Assembly (NCBI GenBank): GCA_028709135.1
Contig: JAQVXN010000089.1
Location: 1 to 7,340, forward strand
DNA: 7,340 nucleotides
Direction of reading: 5' to 3'
DNA from: Bacteroidaceae bacterium
Lineage (GTDB): Bacteria; Bacteroidota; Bacteroidia; Bacteroidales; Bacteroidaceae
Shown: positions 5,159 to 7,340 of the stretch, piece by piece
How positions within the stretch are numbered: the stretch's first letter is position 1
Layout of the letters: the number at the start of each line of letters is the position of its first letter
Translations under genes and position numbers: made by a program
Notes under the pieces: generated by a model
The model's database searches: none
What the model was told of the DNA's origin: nothing
What the model saw: the letters and a program-made list of their open reading frames with translations, nothing else

Positions 5159-6793
5159 TTAATTTTGTACGCACTTTGTGGATGTCATTTTAGCTATGTT
5201 GTCTAATAGATAGAGTACTTCTGTATTTGCATCGAAACCATACCTTTTGTAGTCTTGATACGTTGGCATTAGGTCTGGATAGAATATTTTAGCGCGTTTG
5301 TTGTTGACCGGTAGAAATATTTGCATGCTGTTCGATATACTTCCAAACAGGTGAGTATAAGGTAGGCAGAAAGGCGTATTCTCCATATAAGTGTTAGGAG
5401 ATTGGCTGCTTGGAACGCCTACGATGGTAGCTCCCATTCGCCAAAGGAAAAATGCATAGTGGAAAGCGGCACTAAAAGTACCTGGGTCAGTTATAACGTA
5501 TATATGTTGCGGATGATATAGGGGTTTACCTCTCAATTTTGTGAGTAGTGGACGAGATGCACTCATACAATTTTGAATAAATTTTTTTCGCAAACTATCT
5601 GTAGAATGATTAACAGAGTACTTGTCTACTTCGGAAATATAATCTCCTATTTTATAATGGGTACCTTGTTGTCGATTGAATTCATCCAGAGTCATATGAA
5701 TTTTCTGCAGATATAGCGGCGAAATGAGACGGTCGAATTCAGTATTCATGTTTTTTGTTATATAATTGTCACCAAACATCATTAAGAGTGAGGGAAGTAC
5801 AATTGGTGTCCATCCCCCTCCATTATTTCGAAGGTCGACGATCAGATATTCAGATCTATATTTCTTCATCTGATTAAGCATTTGGGCAAATACTTCGGAA
5901 AATGAGGGTATACCTGCTATTGCTTTTATTATGTCGCATGGCATACTTTTCTTTAAATTATATTTATAATAGTTTTTAATGTCGTCGTAGGCTCCGTTCC
6001 ATTTGTGTTCCCAACAATACTCGTAATTTTCACGTGCCATTATTTCGCTGATGCGCATGATCATTACATGTTTCTCTTTATCAGCAAATTGATAACTGAG
6101 GTTTTTGGCTGGTGATTTTTCGCTAGCGGGAGTAAACGTAATGGGAATATTTTTGAGTGAATCGCTGTTTACAAGAGGTAACGAAAGGATAACCGATTTG
6201 TTATCAGGCGTGTGTAAAGAGTAACGAATGGAGTTTGTAAATTTGGTGCCAAGCTGACGTAATAGGTTCTCCTGGTTTGCTTGCCAACAGAGGTCATTAT
6301 AACTACCATATATATTTTCGCACGGATATAAATATTCCATACGTTTCAGTAGTTCTGTTACGGCCATGCCATTAATACTGTCTAGTCTAGCTCCTAACAA
6401 ATCTTTATGGCTTGTGCTTATTCCGTCAACGATCAATCCGTCTGGAATTACTCTGAATGCGATGCGCTGGGCATAACGCTCGCTATGGGCACTTTTCATA
6501 GATTGTTGTAGTGTTGTATGTCCGTCGTGAATGTTAGAAAGAAAAGTATTTACTTTATTTACAAAAGTTGTTTCTGTATAAGGGCTTTTTTGCAAATCAT
6601 CCAAAACATTGTTGGCTGCTTTGTAAAAAAAAACTTTCCCTCCAAAGCCACTATAGGGGTCTGGATGAGTAGATTCCAGTAAATGAACAAGGTAACTGAA
6701 GTCAGATGCTAACGAATCTTTGTTGAGCGTTGTTTGTGCGTTTGAAGTAAGGGCCAATAAACCGATTACAAATGAAAGACAGATAGATTTCAT
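5159..6793 (-). CDS. Secreted S41-family (C-terminal-processing-like) serine peptidase
   Basis: Predicted exported peptidase of 544 residues. Residues 1-19 are a signal peptide (MKSICLSFVIGLLALTSNA|Q); no lipobox is present. An N-terminal helical domain ends in NIHDGHTTL (87-95), the DGHT motif common in S41 enzymes. A degenerate PDZ-like segment follows (about 113-150, LDSINGMAV). The S41 core carries IVDLRNNGGGW (318-328) and, after an inserted region of about 110 residues, TDPGTFSAAF with probable nucleophile Ser441. The CtpA-type catalytic Lys expected about 25 residues later is absent (VGVPSSQSPN there), so a Ser-His tricorn/CPAF-like mechanism using a histidine of HDGH is inferred. The C-terminus has a PDLMPT block near 506. 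The frame extends to an ATG at 6865, but the ATG at 6793 begins a clean signal peptide and is preferred. Substrate unknown. Confidence 0.87.
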   Translation of the reverse strand: MKSICLSFVIGLLALTSNAQTTLNKDSLASDFSYLVHLLESTHPDPYSGFGGKVFFYKAANNVLDDLQKSPYTETTFVNKVNTFLSNIHDGHTTLQQSMKSAHSERYAQRIAFRVIPDGLIVDGISTSHKDLLGARLDSINGMAVTELLKRMEYLYPCENIYGSYNDLCWQANQENLLRQLGTKFTNSIRYSLHTPDNKSVILSLPLVNSDSLKNIPITFTPASEKSPAKNLSYQFADKEKHVMIMRISEIMARENYEYCWEHKWNGAYDDIKNYYKYNLKKSMPCDIIKAIAGIPSFSEVFAQMLNQMKKYRSEYLIVDLRNNGGGWTPIVLPSLLMMFGDNYITKNMNTEFDRLISPLYLQKIHMTLDEFNRQQGTHYKIGDYISEVDKYSVNHSTDSLRKKFIQNCMSASRPLLTKLRGKPLYHPQHIYVITDPGTFSAAFHYAFFLWRMGATIVGVPSSQSPNTYMENTPFCLPYTHLFGSISNSMQIFLPVNNKRAKIFYPDLMPTYQDYKRYGFDANTEVLYLLDNIAKMTSTKCVQN

Positions 6794-6875
6794 TTTAATA
6801 GAATAATTGTTTGGGTATCTATAGGATAATCGTGCTAGTAAGCTATTTGTTTTTTTGTAAGACATATTTCAGAAG

Positions 6876-6883
6876 CAAAATTA
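6876..6883 (-). promoter_or_regulatory. Putative -7 element for the S41 peptidase gene
   Basis: Minus-strand TAATTTTG matches TAnnTTTG exactly, but no TTTG lies at the expected 19-21 bp (the nearest is 30 bp upstream). The start of transcription would be near 6870, giving a leader of about 76 nt to the ATG at 6793. The ATG at 6865 would be nearly leaderless. Confidence 0.42.
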
Positions 6884-7224
6884 GATAAATTTGATAGATA
6901 ATAATACCATTATCAAAATAAATTTTGTTGTAAATAGAAGCCTCAGATCATCAATTCTCTGACAACAGCATATCCAGGCAGAATAAAGGCTATTTGAGAA
7001 TTCTTAGTTTGCAACAAAAAGAATAAAAGATTTTCTTTTTAGATTGCTACCTTACCTCTCAATATTTAAGGACGAAATATACTTTATTTACATTTAGAGT
7101 GTTTAGCAAATAGGAGTATATCTAGATGTGATAATTTGGAATTATATTCTTTTTGTCATTTTTCAGTCAGAAAAAAGGAAATCTTTTTCTTTGTGTCATA
7201 AAAAAGTGCGAATTTTGCACCCGT
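6884..7224. other. AT-rich divergent intergenic region
   Basis: This region separates the minus-strand peptidase from the plus-strand transporter. It is AT-rich with stop codons in many frames, and I see no further gene. A short imperfect palindrome (gtgcgaattttgcac, 7206-7220) lies four bases before the transporter ATG. TTTCTTTG at 7186-7193 is a one-mismatch -7 candidate for that gene, without a well-spaced -33. No RNA gene was recognised. Confidence 0.45.
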
Positions 7225-7340
7225 ATGTTTGGAATCGAACCAGTAAGTACTGTAGAATTGGTATTTAAGAGCCTGTTTGTAGGTGTAGTTGCTTCTGCGC
7301 CGACCGGTCCGGTGGGAATTCTTTGCATTCAGCGCACTTT
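7225..7340 (+). CDS. LysE-family translocator, N-terminal fragment
   Basis: From the ATG at 7225-7227 the frame gives 38 complete codons and is cut by the window edge. Residues 12-28 are a hydrophobic first membrane segment (LVFKSLFVGVVASAP), followed by APTGPVGILCIQRT, the small-residue/GP motif near the N-terminus of LysE/RhtB exporters; the ending CIQRT is familiar from Bacteroidetes members. Such proteins are inner-membrane exporters of amino acids or similar solutes; the substrate cannot be inferred here. It runs divergently from the peptidase. There is no Shine-Dalgarno; a small palindrome lies just before the start codon. The fragment is short, so the family call rests on one motif. 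Confidence 0.72.
   Translation, partial: MFGIEPVSTVELVFKSLFVGVVASAPTGPVGILCIQRT

Noticed and set aside
6953..7002. 7-bp inverted repeat (aattctc / gagaatt)
   Set aside because: Short arms with a 36-bp spacer in AT-rich DNA; no evidence of function.
7231..7241. tRNA T-loop-like sequence on the minus strand (GGTTCGATTCC)
   Set aside because: The flanking bases form only three pairs of a T-stem, and the DNA reads as the N-terminus of a LysE-family protein on the plus strand.
1..7340. CRISPR array, tRNA/rRNA genes, toxin-antitoxin or defence system
   Set aside because: No repeat-spacer pattern, structured RNA gene or relevant protein motif was seen on either strand.

Overview
The window looks like chromosomal DNA from a member of the Bacteroidales (Bacteroidetes). 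It is AT-rich. The starts have no Shine-Dalgarno sequence and are preceded by A/T-rich leaders. Several intergenic regions carry the Bacteroidetes sigma-ABfr-type promoter (TTTG about 19-21 bp before TAnnTTTG). The protein families also fit: a double SGNH esterase with a GxDLY domain, an ROK sugar kinase with the GAPNGN motif, and a secreted S41 peptidase. The genus cannot be fixed from the sequence alone.

Layout, left to right. Positions 1-180 are the end of an IS256-type insertion sequence, with the first 31 codons of its transposase on the minus strand and a terminal inverted-repeat-like end at about 153-180. Next, on the plus strand, is a secreted tandem SGNH/GDSL esterase (322-2094). It converges on enolase (minus, 2267-3574) across a 172-bp gap that holds a long AT-rich hairpin. 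Upstream of enolase is a stretch of about 460 bp with no established gene. It contains a possible small plus-strand transcription unit with a 24-codon ORF, and a strong 24-bp-stem terminator belonging to the next gene. That gene is an ROK-family glucokinase-like sugar kinase (minus, 4038-5006) with a textbook Bacteroides promoter. Behind it is a secreted S41-family peptidase (minus, 5159-6793). The right end starts a LysE-family transporter on the plus strand (7225 onward, cut by the window edge), divergent from the peptidase.

The genes do not form one obvious operon. The sugar kinase has its own promoter and terminator, and enolase lies several hundred bases beyond that terminator. The kinase and enolase would act at the start and near the end of glycolysis. 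The SGNH protein and the S41 peptidase are predicted envelope/periplasmic hydrolases. The rest is housekeeping or common accessory content. I see no clear undescribed multi-gene system. The least explained part is the 3800-4010 small-ORF/hairpin region.
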